Shown here: positions 15,730 through 24,351 of the stretch, piece after piece | Position numbering within the stretch: the stretch's first letter is position 1 | Layout: each line of letters begins with the position of its first letter | Source: Desulfobacterales bacterium | Lineage (GTDB): Bacteria; Desulfobacterota; Desulfobacteria; Desulfobacterales; JAQWFD01 | DNA: 64,000 bases | Assembly: GCA_028704555.1 (NCBI GenBank) | Contig: JAQWFD010000013.1 | Location: 24,010-88,009 of the forward strand | Direction of reading: 5' to 3' | Made by a program: the position numbers and the translations under genes | Notes under the pieces: generated by a model | What the model saw: only the letters and a program-made list of their open reading frames with translations | Databases searched by the model: none | Told to the model about the DNA's origin: nothing

Positions 15730-18009
15730 TTATTTGATTTTTACGTCCTGAACCGGTATCCCCAACGCAATCAGCTGGTCGCGGATACGATCTGCCCGGT
15801 CAAAGTTTTTTTCTGCCCGTGCAGTTTCTCTTTTACGAATCAGCTCTTGAATTTCCGGTGTTAAGGGGGTCGGGTCAAAATTTAAAATATTCAGTACAGA
15901 ATCGATGGCCCGGAATTCATCGATGACTTTCGATGCCCCATGCGGATCGATCTGACCGTCCTTTATGAGGATGTTGATCTGCTTGACACGTTTAAACATG
16001 GAGGTTATGGCGGTGGCAATGTTCAGATCGTCATCCATGGCATTGATAAAACCCTGCCGGATATCATACAACAGTTGATCCAGTTCCGGATACGGCCGGC
16101 CTTCCGTGATATGGATCAATTCGTGGATGCAGGTGTCGAGCCGGTTCAGGGAGCGGGCGCAGTAGTCCAGGCGTTGCGGTGAAAATGCCAGTGCCTTTCG
16201 GTAATGGTTTGACAGCAGCCAGAACCGGATTTGTCTGCCGCTGTAATTCATATCAATCAGATTCTGAAGCGTCAGATTGGCATTTTCCGAATGGGGTTCT
16301 TTGCCATTGATCATCACCTGATCACAGTGCATCCAGTACCGGGCCAGAGGCTTTCCGGTAACTGCGCCGGCAATGGCGATTTCATTTTCGTGATGGGGGA
16401 ATATCAGGTTGCGGCTGCTGGTATGAATATCAAAGCTTTCTCCGAGATATTTCATGGCCATGGCAGCGCACTGGATATGCCATGAGGGGCGGACATTTCC
16501 CCATTCGGTTTTGGTATAGATTCCCCGTTTCAGTTCGGACAGCCTGGAGCGTTTAAACAGGGTAAAATCCCTGGGATTGTCTTTTTCATACTCATCCAGA
16601 TCCACGGTTTTTCCGGGTTGGATTTTATTGATGTCCACACCGGATAATTTGCCGTAGCCCGTGAATTTGGATATATCAAAATACACAGATCGGAGCTTTT
16701 CATATGCAAAGCCCTTTTTGACCAGTTTGCCGGCCAGTTCGACCATGTCATCGATATGCTCGCTGGCTTTGGGATAGTGGGAAGCGGGTTTGATTTTCAG
16801 AATTTTCATGTCCCGTTTGAAGGATTCGATGTGCGTCTGCGTAAAGGTCGTCAAATCCTGACCGGCTTTTTCCGAACCTTCGATGGTCTTGTCGTCAAAG
16901 TCCGTGATATTGACCACGTGGTTGACGGCAAAGCCCCTGTATTCCAGATAACGGCAAAGCAGGTCCGAAAAAATAAACCGGCGGCATTCCCCGAGATGAA
17001 TTCGGCTGTGGGCGGTGGGGCCACAGGAGTACATGGTTACATTGCCGGGCCGTATCGGCTCAAACGGCTCCTTTGTCCGGCTCAGGGTGTTGAACAGGCG
17101 TAGATTGACCTTTTCCCTGACATCAAACAGGGGGGTACTCAGATACCGCTCCCCGCTGTCCGGAAAGATCATCACGATGGTTCCTTTGTCCAGTCCGGCA
17201 GCCTCCTTCATTGCGATGGCCATGGCCGCCCCGCTGCTCATCCCGACAAAAAGTCCTTCTTCCTTTGCCAGTCGCCGGGTCATTTCAAAGGCATCCTCGT
17301 CGTCGATATTGATTTTTTTGTCCAGAAGCCGTTTGTCGAAAATTCCCGGGCAATAGGCTTCCTTCAGATTTTTAAGCCCCTGAATTTTATGGCCGAGATA
17401 CGGTTCGACCCCGATAATCTGAATGGAGGGATTGTACTTTTTCAGGCGTTTTGAAAGTCCCATCAACGTGCCGGTGGTCCCCATGGTGGCTACCAGCATG
17501 GACACCGTTCCGCCGGTCTGCTCCCAGATTTCCACGGCCGTGCCCTGGTAATGGGCCTGGCAGTTCGCGTCACTGTTATATTGATCGGTCATGTAATATT
17601 CATCGGGATATTCCCTGGCCAGCCGGTAAACTTCTTCAATGGCGCCGTCGGTTCCCATATGCCCCGGGGTCAGCAGAATTTCGGCGCCGCGGGCCTTTAA
17701 AATTTTCCGTCGCTCAAGGCTTGCCGCCTCGGACATGGCCAGCAGCAGTTTGTAGCCCTTAACCGCACATATCAGGGCCAGGCCGATCCCGGTGTTGCCG
17801 CTGGTCGCCTCGATGACCGTTTTGTCAGGGGTGAGCCGTCCTGATCGTTCACCGGCCTCGATCATATACAGAGCGGTCCGGTCCTTGATAGAGCCGCCGG
17901 GGTTCAGGTATTCCAGTTTGGCCAGAATCGTGACGTTCGGGTTCGGATTCATGCGCCTGATTTTTATCAGCGGCGTGTGGCCGATGCTGTCAAGAATAGA
18001 ATGATTCAT
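15730..18009 (-). CDS. Cysteine synthase fused to a cysteinyl-tRNA synthetase-like domain
   Basis: A 759-aa fusion. Residues 1-300 are a PLP-dependent O-acetylserine sulfhydrylase: NPGGSIKDR with the PLP Lys42, the substrate loop TSGNTG (69-74), GMSSGAA (256-262) and PDSGERYLST. Residues about 302-759 are a class Ia CysRS fold: CGPT (Cys329), NITDFDDKTI, WHIQCAAMAM (Cys514) and FPHHENEIA (His539/540, Glu543), which keep the zinc ligands. The two ATP-binding signatures are abnormal: the HIGH position reads HLGE (338-341), and the KMSKS region reads KEPHSENANLT (570-580), with no KMSKS. So cysteine synthesis is likely, while aminoacylation is doubtful. It lies 17 bp after tmk and 8 bp before a 333-aa unknown. 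The end of one domain runs into the next without a frameshift. Confidence 0.9.
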   Translation of the reverse strand: MNHSILDSIGHTPLIKIRRMNPNPNVTILAKLEYLNPGGSIKDRTALYMIEAGERSGRLTPDKTVIEATSGNTGIGLALICAVKGYKLLLAMSEAASLERRKILKARGAEILLTPGHMGTDGAIEEVYRLAREYPDEYYMTDQYNSDANCQAHYQGTAVEIWEQTGGTVSMLVATMGTTGTLMGLSKRLKKYNPSIQIIGVEPYLGHKIQGLKNLKEAYCPGIFDKRLLDKKINIDDEDAFEMTRRLAKEEGLFVGMSSGAAMAIAMKEAAGLDKGTIVMIFPDSGERYLSTPLFDVREKVNLRLFNTLSRTKEPFEPIRPGNVTMYSCGPTAHSRIHLGECRRFIFSDLLCRYLEYRGFAVNHVVNITDFDDKTIEGSEKAGQDLTTFTQTHIESFKRDMKILKIKPASHYPKASEHIDDMVELAGKLVKKGFAYEKLRSVYFDISKFTGYGKLSGVDINKIQPGKTVDLDEYEKDNPRDFTLFKRSRLSELKRGIYTKTEWGNVRPSWHIQCAAMAMKYLGESFDIHTSSRNLIFPHHENEIAIAGAVTGKPLARYWMHCDQVMINGKEPHSENANLTLQNLIDMNYSGRQIRFWLLSNHYRKALAFSPQRLDYCARSLNRLDTCIHELIHITEGRPYPELDQLLYDIRQGFINAMDDDLNIATAITSMFKRVKQINILIKDGQIDPHGASKVIDEFRAIDSVLNILNFDPTPLTPEIQELIRKRETARAEKNFDRADRIRDQLIALGIPVQDVKIK

Positions 18010-18026
18010 GAGCGTTTCCCATGCGT

Positions 18027-18671
18027 TTATCTATAACAGTTTTCCGGCAGCCGGGAAATTTCATTCAAAATTTCCTGCCGGATTTCATTTTCAGTTGCGG
18101 TGGCGTCAATAATTCTAAATCGCCGGGGATCACGATGCGCCAGCTTCAGATAACCGTCTCTGACCTTTTGGTGAAAGGACAGCTTTTCTTGTTCAAAACG
18201 GCATTCCTGATGGGTTCTGGATCCGTTGTGGATCTGTTTCCATGCCCGGGCCAGCCCGGTTTCCGGGGGAAGATCCAGAAGCAGGGTCATATCCGGGGTA
18301 ATTTTATCGAGAACCAGCTGATGGAGCTGTTCAATCAGCTCGACGGAAAGGCCCCGTGCAAATCCCTGGTAGACCACGGTAGCGTCGGCATAGCGGTCGC
18401 ATATGACCACCTTTCCATCTGCAAGGGCCGGTCTGATCAGTTCGTTGATATGCTGAACGCGATCAGCCACATACAGCAGCAACTCGGTTGCAGGGTCCAT
18501 GTGGCAGCTGGCAGGGTCCAGAACGATGGAACGGATCTGTGTTCCGATCGACGTGCCCCCGGGTTCACGGGTCAGTATGCAGTCCAAACCCTTTGTCTGG
18601 AAAAAATCAACCATATGCCGGGCCTGCGTGGTTTTGCCTGATCCTTCAATGCCTTCCAATGTAATAAACAT
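18027..18671 (-). CDS. tmk: Thymidylate kinase
   Basis: Phosphorylates dTMP to dTDP. The 214-aa protein begins with the P-loop LEGIEGSGKTTQ, has the DR motif CDRYADATVVYQG and a basic LID region (LARAWKQIH and following), all in the right order, and normal family length. It lies 10 bp after the YhaM-like nuclease gene and 17 bp before the cysK-cysS fusion, in the middle of a surE-nuclease-tmk-cysKS run. The ATG at 18671 is the natural start; no alternative is needed. Works after ThyX (13.6 kb) in dTTP supply. Confidence 0.95.
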   Translation of the reverse strand: MFITLEGIEGSGKTTQARHMVDFFQTKGLDCILTREPGGTSIGTQIRSIVLDPASCHMDPATELLLYVADRVQHINELIRPALADGKVVICDRYADATVVYQGFARGLSVELIEQLHQLVLDKITPDMTLLLDLPPETGLARAWKQIHNGSRTHQECRFEQEKLSFHQKVRDGYLKLAHRDPRRFRIIDATATENEIRQEILNEISRLPENCYR

Positions 18672-18681
18672 ATTAATCCCG

Positions 18682-19647
18682 TTAACGGCCAGATGTTTCC
18701 TGATGGTTTCCCATATAAAAATGACGGCCTAAAAGTCTGTGAAACGATGTCCATGTTTCACCCGTATTTTCCTTATCCATGAACTCGCGGATGGCGTTGA
18801 CCTTTGAATCGATCTCATCGACATAGTTGAGCAGCACCGCTTCGATGGTCTTGGGCGGTTCCGGCGAGCCGAATTCCCGTGTCCCATGATGACTGATGAT
18901 CATGTGCTTGAGCAGCAGGGCTTTTTCTTCCGGAAAACCATGGATCGCGTTCAGCTTTTCATCAACCATTTCCAGACCCACAATGATATGGCTCAGCAGC
19001 CTGCCTTCGTCGGAATAATCAATGGCTGTGCGATAGGAAAATTCCCTGATTTTTCCGACATCATGCAGCAGGGCCCCGGCCAGAAGAAGATCTCGATCGA
19101 TCCCGCTGTAGTGGGAGGCCACTTTGTCCGCCAGAATGGAAACCGAGAGGCTGTGTTCCAGAAGCCCCCCGATATACGCGTGGTGCATTTTTTTGCCTGC
19201 CGGTGCCGATGTGAATTTCCGGACAAATTCGGTGTCGTTGAAGAATGATTCCAACAGTTGTTTCAGATGCGGGCATTGCACCGAGTCGATCAGTTTCTGA
19301 AGCCGTTCGAGCATGGTATCCGGATTGCGCCGGCTTACGGGAAGAAAATCGGCCGCGTCCACCGTTTCAGGGTCATGTGCGGTCATCTCCCGGATCACGA
19401 GTTGAAGTATTCCCTTGTATTCACTGACCAGACCCCGAATTTTCACAAAATCCCCGTTTGAAACATTGCCGGAGATCTGGCTGACATTGTCCCATGCCAC
19501 CGCCTTTATGCTGCCGGTCCGGTCGCAGAGGGTTGCATTCAAATACGGGTTGCCGTCTTTTTTCTGCCCCAGCGTTTTTTCAGACAATACAAACAGATCA
19601 TCAACCGCCTCACCGGACGACAGAGAATTGATGAATTGCTTTTTCAT
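18682..19647 (-). CDS. OB-fold/HD-domain 3'-5' exonuclease, YhaM-like
   Basis: A 321-aa protein with an N-terminal OB fold (about 15-90: PYLNATLCDRTGSIKAVAWD, then VSNGDFVKIRGLVSEY) and a metal-dependent HD domain (about 155-300: GGLLEHSLSVS, LLHDVGKIREF, IISHHGTREFGSPEPP, DEIDSKVNAI). This OB+HD order and the length are those of YhaM/CBF1 3'-5' exoribonucleases, which trim RNA and act on single-stranded DNA. It ends 10 bp before tmk and starts 48 bp after the surE stop, consistent with an operon. Specificity for RNA or DNA cannot be told from sequence. Confidence 0.88.
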   Translation of the reverse strand: MKKQFINSLSSGEAVDDLFVLSEKTLGQKKDGNPYLNATLCDRTGSIKAVAWDNVSQISGNVSNGDFVKIRGLVSEYKGILQLVIREMTAHDPETVDAADFLPVSRRNPDTMLERLQKLIDSVQCPHLKQLLESFFNDTEFVRKFTSAPAGKKMHHAYIGGLLEHSLSVSILADKVASHYSGIDRDLLLAGALLHDVGKIREFSYRTAIDYSDEGRLLSHIIVGLEMVDEKLNAIHGFPEEKALLLKHMIISHHGTREFGSPEPPKTIEAVLLNYVDEIDSKVNAIREFMDKENTGETWTSFHRLLGRHFYMGNHQETSGR

Positions 19648-19695
19648 ATAAAGCCCCTTAATGACAGAAGTCAGAGATCAGATAGCCGATACCCC

Positions 19696-20469
19696 TCAAC
19701 CCTCAGCCTTCAATCCTTTATGCATATCCCATTTTCTCAGTTCTTCCATCACGCCGTAATCGGTCGTATCGCATTTGATCGGGGTGATGGAGATATGGTT
19801 TGCGTTCAGCGCGGCCTGATCCACATCCTCGCTGTTTCCCGGGTCAGGCGGTTCACATCTCGGCCAGAAGTACGACCGGTTGTCCGGATCCAGTCGTTTT
19901 TCAAAATGCTCACGGGACATGGAGCTGCATTGTCTGCTGATGCGGATGCCGTCAATGAGGTCCAATGGCATATCCGGAATGTTCACATTTAAAAAAGTGC
20001 CTTCAGGCAGTCCTTTTTCAAGCACCTGCCCGGACAAGTACGTCGCAAACTCGGCAGCAGCGTCATAATGCAGGGCCGCCCGTCCCTGAAGTGAAACCGC
20101 GATCGCCTTGATTCCGCATAAGGTGGCTTCCTTGGCGGCGGCCACGGTTCCTGAGTAGTTGATATGAATACCGACATTTGCGCCGGGGTTGATACCGGAG
20201 ACTACCAGATCCGGCTTTTCGGCGAGTATCTCCAGAATTCCGATTTTAATGCAGTCTGCAGGAGTTCCGTTGACTGCATAGCCCGTGCAGCCGTTGATAT
20301 TCGAGATAACGGCTCGAAGCGGCTGATGCAGCGTGATCCCGTGGCCCACGGCGCTTCGCTCCCGGTCAGGCGCTATCACACTGACATGATGGCGCTTGCA
20401 CAGATGGTCGTAAAGTGCCCACAGGCCGTCAGCGTAAATCCCGTCATCGTTGGTTAACAGAATGTTCAT
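19696..20469 (-). CDS. surE: 5'/3'-nucleotidase SurE
   Basis: Metal-dependent nucleoside-monophosphate phosphatase. The N-terminal signature MNILLTNDDGIYADGL holds the Asp pair for the metal, followed by APDRERSAVGHGIT, the family GTPADC motif and VSGINPGANVG. It is 257 aa long, within the family range. It begins the surE-YhaM-tmk-cysKS run on the minus strand. In the 48-bp gap to the next gene, at 19662-19700, there is a low-complexity GTCAGAGATCAG / CCCTCAACCCTCAGCC stretch that resembles the repeats described elsewhere. Confidence 0.95.
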   Translation of the reverse strand: MNILLTNDDGIYADGLWALYDHLCKRHHVSVIAPDRERSAVGHGITLHQPLRAVISNINGCTGYAVNGTPADCIKIGILEILAEKPDLVVSGINPGANVGIHINYSGTVAAAKEATLCGIKAIAVSLQGRAALHYDAAAEFATYLSGQVLEKGLPEGTFLNVNIPDMPLDLIDGIRISRQCSSMSREHFEKRLDPDNRSYFWPRCEPPDPGNSEDVDQAALNANHISITPIKCDTTDYGVMEELRKWDMHKGLKAEG

Positions 20470-21112
20470 GGTTGATTCGTTTGTACCGGTTCGATATTTT
20501 TCAGGTTATGGGTTACAGTTAAAGTTCTTTGTCGCAAACTTTTTGTATACATCAATCTATATCTTTTTTAAAGTGTTATCAGACAGTTTTTTAGTATCGC
20601 CTCAATCAGCGTATCTTTATTTCTTCCCCATGACTTATAATATCACCCTGTGGCTTCGGCCGGGCGCATGCCGGATGAAGAATCGAAGAAACACTCGGTA
20701 ACGTATAAAACCGTACAGGTATCGGTCATATTTCTGACAGCTGTGTTGATATCAGCCGTTCTGCTGTGGCTGAAGCTGCAGTCGCGCTGGAGAAGCCGGC
20801 AATGGGCGGGACAGACTTCACGACATCCTGGCCACAGTTATGATCAAGCCCGGAACTGTCAGGCCCAGACATGTGCTGGAGCGGTCGTCCGAGGTCGGGG
20901 GGCGGGGGGTCGGTGCATCCGGCGTTCAAGGCGGGCGCGTTTGTAGAAAGCGCAGCGGTGCTGCTGCAGATTGATCCGGGAACGGATGCATTTGGAGAGG
21001 CGGTCGACCTCGTCCCGGGTCGAATCTGTTCGGTTATCCATCGGGCAGACCGCAAACGGGTGGTCTCGGTCAACTGTGATCCGGATGTATCTGCTGTTCC
21101 CTGTCCCCTGAT
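20470..21112. other. Gene-poor region with a repeat copy and a doubtful small membrane ORF
   Basis: About 640 bp between surE and the helicase gene. A frame from the ATG at 20668 begins MPDEESKKHSVTYKT and continues into one strong transmembrane helix (VSVIFLTAVLISAVLLWLKL), but after about 38 residues it runs straight into a dispersed repeat and becomes Arg/Gly-rich, so it may be the remains of a small membrane-protein gene. The repeat arm lies at 20786-20847. From 20900 to 21110 a coding-looking stretch (LLQIDPGTDAFGEAVDLV) is seen in another plus frame without a clear start. I treat the whole as degenerate or non-coding. Confidence 0.4.
20786..20847. repeat. Single arm of the palindromic repeat found at 62.8 kb
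   Basis: This 62-bp stretch matches the reverse complement of the left arm of the palindrome at 62842-63089 at 53 of 62 positions by my hand alignment. Shared blocks are GCTGGAGAAGCCGGCAA, CGGGAC, TCACGAC, TGGCC and CAGTTATGATCAA. The other half of the palindrome is not seen here, so this is a degraded or solo copy. Confidence 0.7.
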
Positions 21113-23218
21113 TTATTCTTTATCGATGACCGGATCTTTCAGGATCAGTGCAATGGCTTTGGAGGCGGATTCTGCCGCCCTGGGAAATGTGTCGGCCAGT
21201 GCCCGTATGTGACGGAGATTATCCGCTGTCCGGAACATGAGCATCGCCAGGTCGCCTTCCTGAATTTCAGAGATCTGTATCACGGTGTCCCAGTCGTTGC
21301 CGGACGCCCATGCGTAGACGGCCGCAGAGGGCCTCAGAAACAGCATTCTTACTTCAAATCCGCGATTCATCATGTACGCGGAAAACGGTCTGAGCTTTTT
21401 TTTGACGTTAAGGAATGCGGTCAGCAACGGCTTGGGGATAAAGCGTTTTGCGATTCGTTCATCGGATTCTTTTTCATTTACAAACGAGGCAATGATCGCT
21501 GCCAGCAGCGCAGGGTCAGTTTCCGGAAAAAGCCCCAGGCGGAAGCCTTCGGCAATCAGCAGCGGCTGATCGACTCTCAGCCTGGATGCCCAGATGCCGT
21601 CTTCGGTCAGGGTGTTGATGTCGGATACAAACTGGGTTTCCTTCAGAAATTCCAGGTGTCGTTCAAAATCCTCCCAAACATATTGCTGCTGGTAACCGAG
21701 ATGGTCTCGCGCCGTTGCCCTGGATTTGTCCTGTAAGAGAAGATATGAAGCAAACGAGTTCTTCAGCAGGTCTTCTATCTGCGGGGGGGTATGCGACAGC
21801 AGCAGATTCAGCACCATGGAAAAATTAATCCTGATCTGACTGTTGACATTCGAGGCGGGCGCATGGACCAGATTTGAGATCAGTCTGACATCCATGAATT
21901 TGTCCGGCACCACAATGGCAAATCCGATGCGATCCATTCCTCTGCGACCGGCTCTGCCGGTCATCTGGTGAAATTCCGTAGAGGTCAGGGGAAGAAACTC
22001 AGTGCCGTTGAAGCGGTCGGAGTTGAGAAACGCCACGCTTCTGGCAGGGAAATTGACACCGGCTGAAACCGTGGAGGTAGCAAACACCGCATCCAGAAGT
22101 CCTTCTGTCAGAAGCTCTTCGAGCAGAAGTTTCCAGGCCGGCAGCTGACCGCTGTGATGCGCGCCGATGGCATGCTTTTCAAGATGATATATCTGACTGT
22201 GTTTGGCAATATGCGGGTAACGGTCTATAAAGGTCTGGATTGTGTCATGGATTCGTTTCTGACGGTCCGGATCATCCAAAATGTTTGTTGTGCAGAGATT
22301 CAGCGCGTTGTTACAATCCGCCCTGGATTTGAGGAAAAAAATAGCCGGCAGCAGATTGTATTTTTTCAGGACGCGCAGCACATCTCCAAACGGTGGAAGT
22401 CTTCCCCCGGTGGAAAACCGGGGAGGATTTTTCATTTTGGCATAATCGAGGACCTTTCCGTAGATCCTGGATTTTTTTTGGGTTCCGCCTATGGTCATCA
22501 GGGGATACAGCATGCCGGAAGGATGGAGAAACAGCGTAAACAAAGGAACCGGACGGGTGTTTTCCTCGATGATGTTGCAGGGCCTGGAGCGTATAGCGGT
22601 GAGCCATCTGGCGATCTGGGGGGCGTTGCCGATGGTGGCTGACAGCATCAGCAGAGGGATTCGAACGGGAAGATAAATCATGATCTCTTCCCACACGACG
22701 CCCCGGTCCCTGTCGCCCAGAAAATGGGCTTCATCCAGAATAACGACATCGGCATCCAGGTCCTTTCCCCGGTGCATGGCATCATAGAGCTGATTTCGAA
22801 GAATTTCCGTGGTCCCGACGATGATCGGTGCGGCAGAATTTTCCTGCCGGTCACCCGTTAAAATGCCGACATGGTCAGAACCGAATATGTTTGAAAATTC
22901 GATATATTTTGAATTCGACAACGCCTTCAGGGGAGAGGCATACCACGTCCTGCCGCCTTTTTGAAAGGTCGCGGCAATGGCTTGCTCGGCAATCCATGTT
23001 TTCCCGGAACCGGTCGGTGCGGTTACCAGACAGTCTCCCCGGTCCATCGCCGCAACCGCGTCGAGCTGAAACGGGTCCGGCCTGAATGGCGCTGGTTCGG
23101 GTGCCCCGATCAATGCAAAAACCGGCCTGAGCCGGGGATCTGCTCCGGGTTTTATCCGGACCGGTGGTGCGGTGCTGTTGGCGGGCGATGACCTTCCATA
23201 ACGTCGATGGATTTTCAT
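21113..23218 (-). CDS. Ski2-like DEAD/DEAH-box helicase
   Basis: A 701-aa superfamily 2 helicase. Motif I is TAPTGSGKTW, motif II VVILDEAHFLGD, motif III MLSATIG, then HHSGQLP, TSTVSAGVNFPAR and motif VI FHQMTGRAGRRGMDRIG. This set, with the long insert between the RecA domains, is that of the Ski2/Mtr4/Hel308 group. The C-terminal 200 residues are helical and give no recognised accessory domain. It would act on RNA or DNA; the bacterial members are poorly understood. It stands alone between two gaps, with no clear operon partner. The start at 23218 (MKIHRRYGRSSPANS) is followed by a basic, probably disordered leader of about 45 residues. Confidence 0.9.
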   Translation of the reverse strand: MKIHRRYGRSSPANSTAPPVRIKPGADPRLRPVFALIGAPEPAPFRPDPFQLDAVAAMDRGDCLVTAPTGSGKTWIAEQAIAATFQKGGRTWYASPLKALSNSKYIEFSNIFGSDHVGILTGDRQENSAAPIIVGTTEILRNQLYDAMHRGKDLDADVVILDEAHFLGDRDRGVVWEEIMIYLPVRIPLLMLSATIGNAPQIARWLTAIRSRPCNIIEENTRPVPLFTLFLHPSGMLYPLMTIGGTQKKSRIYGKVLDYAKMKNPPRFSTGGRLPPFGDVLRVLKKYNLLPAIFFLKSRADCNNALNLCTTNILDDPDRQKRIHDTIQTFIDRYPHIAKHSQIYHLEKHAIGAHHSGQLPAWKLLLEELLTEGLLDAVFATSTVSAGVNFPARSVAFLNSDRFNGTEFLPLTSTEFHQMTGRAGRRGMDRIGFAIVVPDKFMDVRLISNLVHAPASNVNSQIRINFSMVLNLLLSHTPPQIEDLLKNSFASYLLLQDKSRATARDHLGYQQQYVWEDFERHLEFLKETQFVSDINTLTEDGIWASRLRVDQPLLIAEGFRLGLFPETDPALLAAIIASFVNEKESDERIAKRFIPKPLLTAFLNVKKKLRPFSAYMMNRGFEVRMLFLRPSAAVYAWASGNDWDTVIQISEIQEGDLAMLMFRTADNLRHIRALADTFPRAAESASKAIALILKDPVIDKE

Positions 23219-23529
23219 ATGAATTTAAACCGTTTCTTTCGGGCTGAAGATATTGACGAAAAGAATGCGCAATAAATCGTCTGTCTCAGACGTGTGAAGA
23301 TAAAAACATCAGGTTAAAACAATTCATACCACCGGCAACGGGTTTGGGCAAGCCTATAGGGATAATTTAAAGGGCCGGGTAAAGGTGCTTTGAGCCTGGA
23401 GACTGAAAAAAGCTCATGTCCGGCGGGATAAGTTCAGCGGGACATGGGCTTTTTCAGAGGGAAAACAGAAAAAATGTTATGGGGGGGGGTGTGTGGCAGT
23501 ACATCCCCCTGAGATGCATTGTTCTCCGG
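23219..23529. other. Intergenic region with a bidirectional terminator
   Basis: About 310 bp between the helicase and the Fn3 protein genes, both on the minus strand. It holds the terminator hairpin described at 23405-23455. A run of G residues lies at 23481-23489. The helicase promoter should lie in the right of this stretch (near 23219-23340), but no consensus pair is visible. No gene is seen. Confidence 0.5.
23405..23455 (-). terminator. Rho-independent terminator after the Fn3 protein gene
   Basis: GAAAAAAGCTCATGTCC (23405-23421) pairs with GGACATGGGCTTTTTC (23440-23455), a stem of about 15 bp with flanking A and T runs. On the minus strand it is a GC stem followed by Ts, 75-125 bp after the Fn3 gene stop; the flanking symmetry means it can also work on the plus strand. 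Confidence 0.85.
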
Positions 23530-24351
23530 TTATGGCACTAAATAAGAGACTTCGGTGGAAAAGTCGCTTTCCAGGCCGTCCGTGTTGTATGCAGTGGCGG
23601 CAAAATAGTAGGTGGTGCCGGGTGTTAGATCGGCAATGGTGCAGGAGGTGAAATTGCCGACATCGCAGGTGGTGTCATAGGTCCGGCTTTGGAGGCCATA
23701 ATGGATTTTGTAGCCTGCCAGATTCGTCTCGGAGTTGGTATCCCAGGCCAGTGTGAGCTGAGCTGTGGTTGCGGGGGTTTCATCGGGTGTCGGATCCAGG
23801 AGGTTGATGATGCCGTCACTGTCGTTGTCAGCGTTCCAGATATCGTTCCAGAAATTAAGTTCATCGGCGTCGGAGATGCCGTCAGCATCGGTGTCGGGGT
23901 TGTCGGGATCGGTGCCGTAGAGGGTGAGTTCATCGGTGTCGGAGATGCCGTCCTGATCCGAGTCGACCGGATCGGTTCCGGGATCTGAGGTTGTTCCGGA
24001 TTCCGGGACGAGGTAAGAAATTTCGGTGGAAAAGTCGCTTTCCAGGCCGTCCGTGTTGTATGCAGTGGCGGCAAAATAGTAGGTGCTTCCCGGCTGCAGA
24101 TCAGAGATGTCGCATACGGTTAGATTGCCGACATCGCAGGTGTAGGTGTAACTCTGGCTCTGGAGTCCGTAATGGATTTTATACCCGGCCAGGTTGGATT
24201 CGCTGTTGCTATCCCATTGCAGGTTTATCTGAGCTGAACGGGCACTGCCCGTATATGAGGCTATGAGCATAAAGACGGTAAGTAAAAACAGGCATGCGCG
24301 ACCGCATGCTCCCGGGTTGAAATATGACAAGGTCAATCTGCGGTTTAACAT
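23530..24351 (-). CDS. Secreted protein with two Fn3 domains around calcium-type repeats
   Basis: A 273-aa exported protein. A signal peptide (ACLFLLTVFMLIASYTGSARS) is followed by a fibronectin type III domain (LQWDSNSESNLAGYKIHYGL to STEISYLVP), then a linker with two or three thrombospondin-3-like acidic repeats (DSDQDGISDTDEL, DTDADGISDADEL, DNDSDGIINLLD) that should bind calcium, then a second Fn3 domain nearly identical to the first. Each Fn3 domain carries a Cys pair (TCDVGNLTVCDI, TCDVGNFTSCTI) that could form a disulfide. The two Fn3 units are a clear internal duplication. It ends at the close of domain two, with no sorting signal seen. A candidate type II secretion substrate or surface adhesin; this is inference. 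Confidence 0.85.
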   Translation of the reverse strand: MLNRRLTLSYFNPGACGRACLFLLTVFMLIASYTGSARSAQINLQWDSNSESNLAGYKIHYGLQSQSYTYTCDVGNLTVCDISDLQPGSTYYFAATAYNTDGLESDFSTEISYLVPESGTTSDPGTDPVDSDQDGISDTDELTLYGTDPDNPDTDADGISDADELNFWNDIWNADNDSDGIINLLDPTPDETPATTAQLTLAWDTNSETNLAGYKIHYGLQSRTYDTTCDVGNFTSCTIADLTPGTTYYFAATAYNTDGLESDFSTEVSYLVP

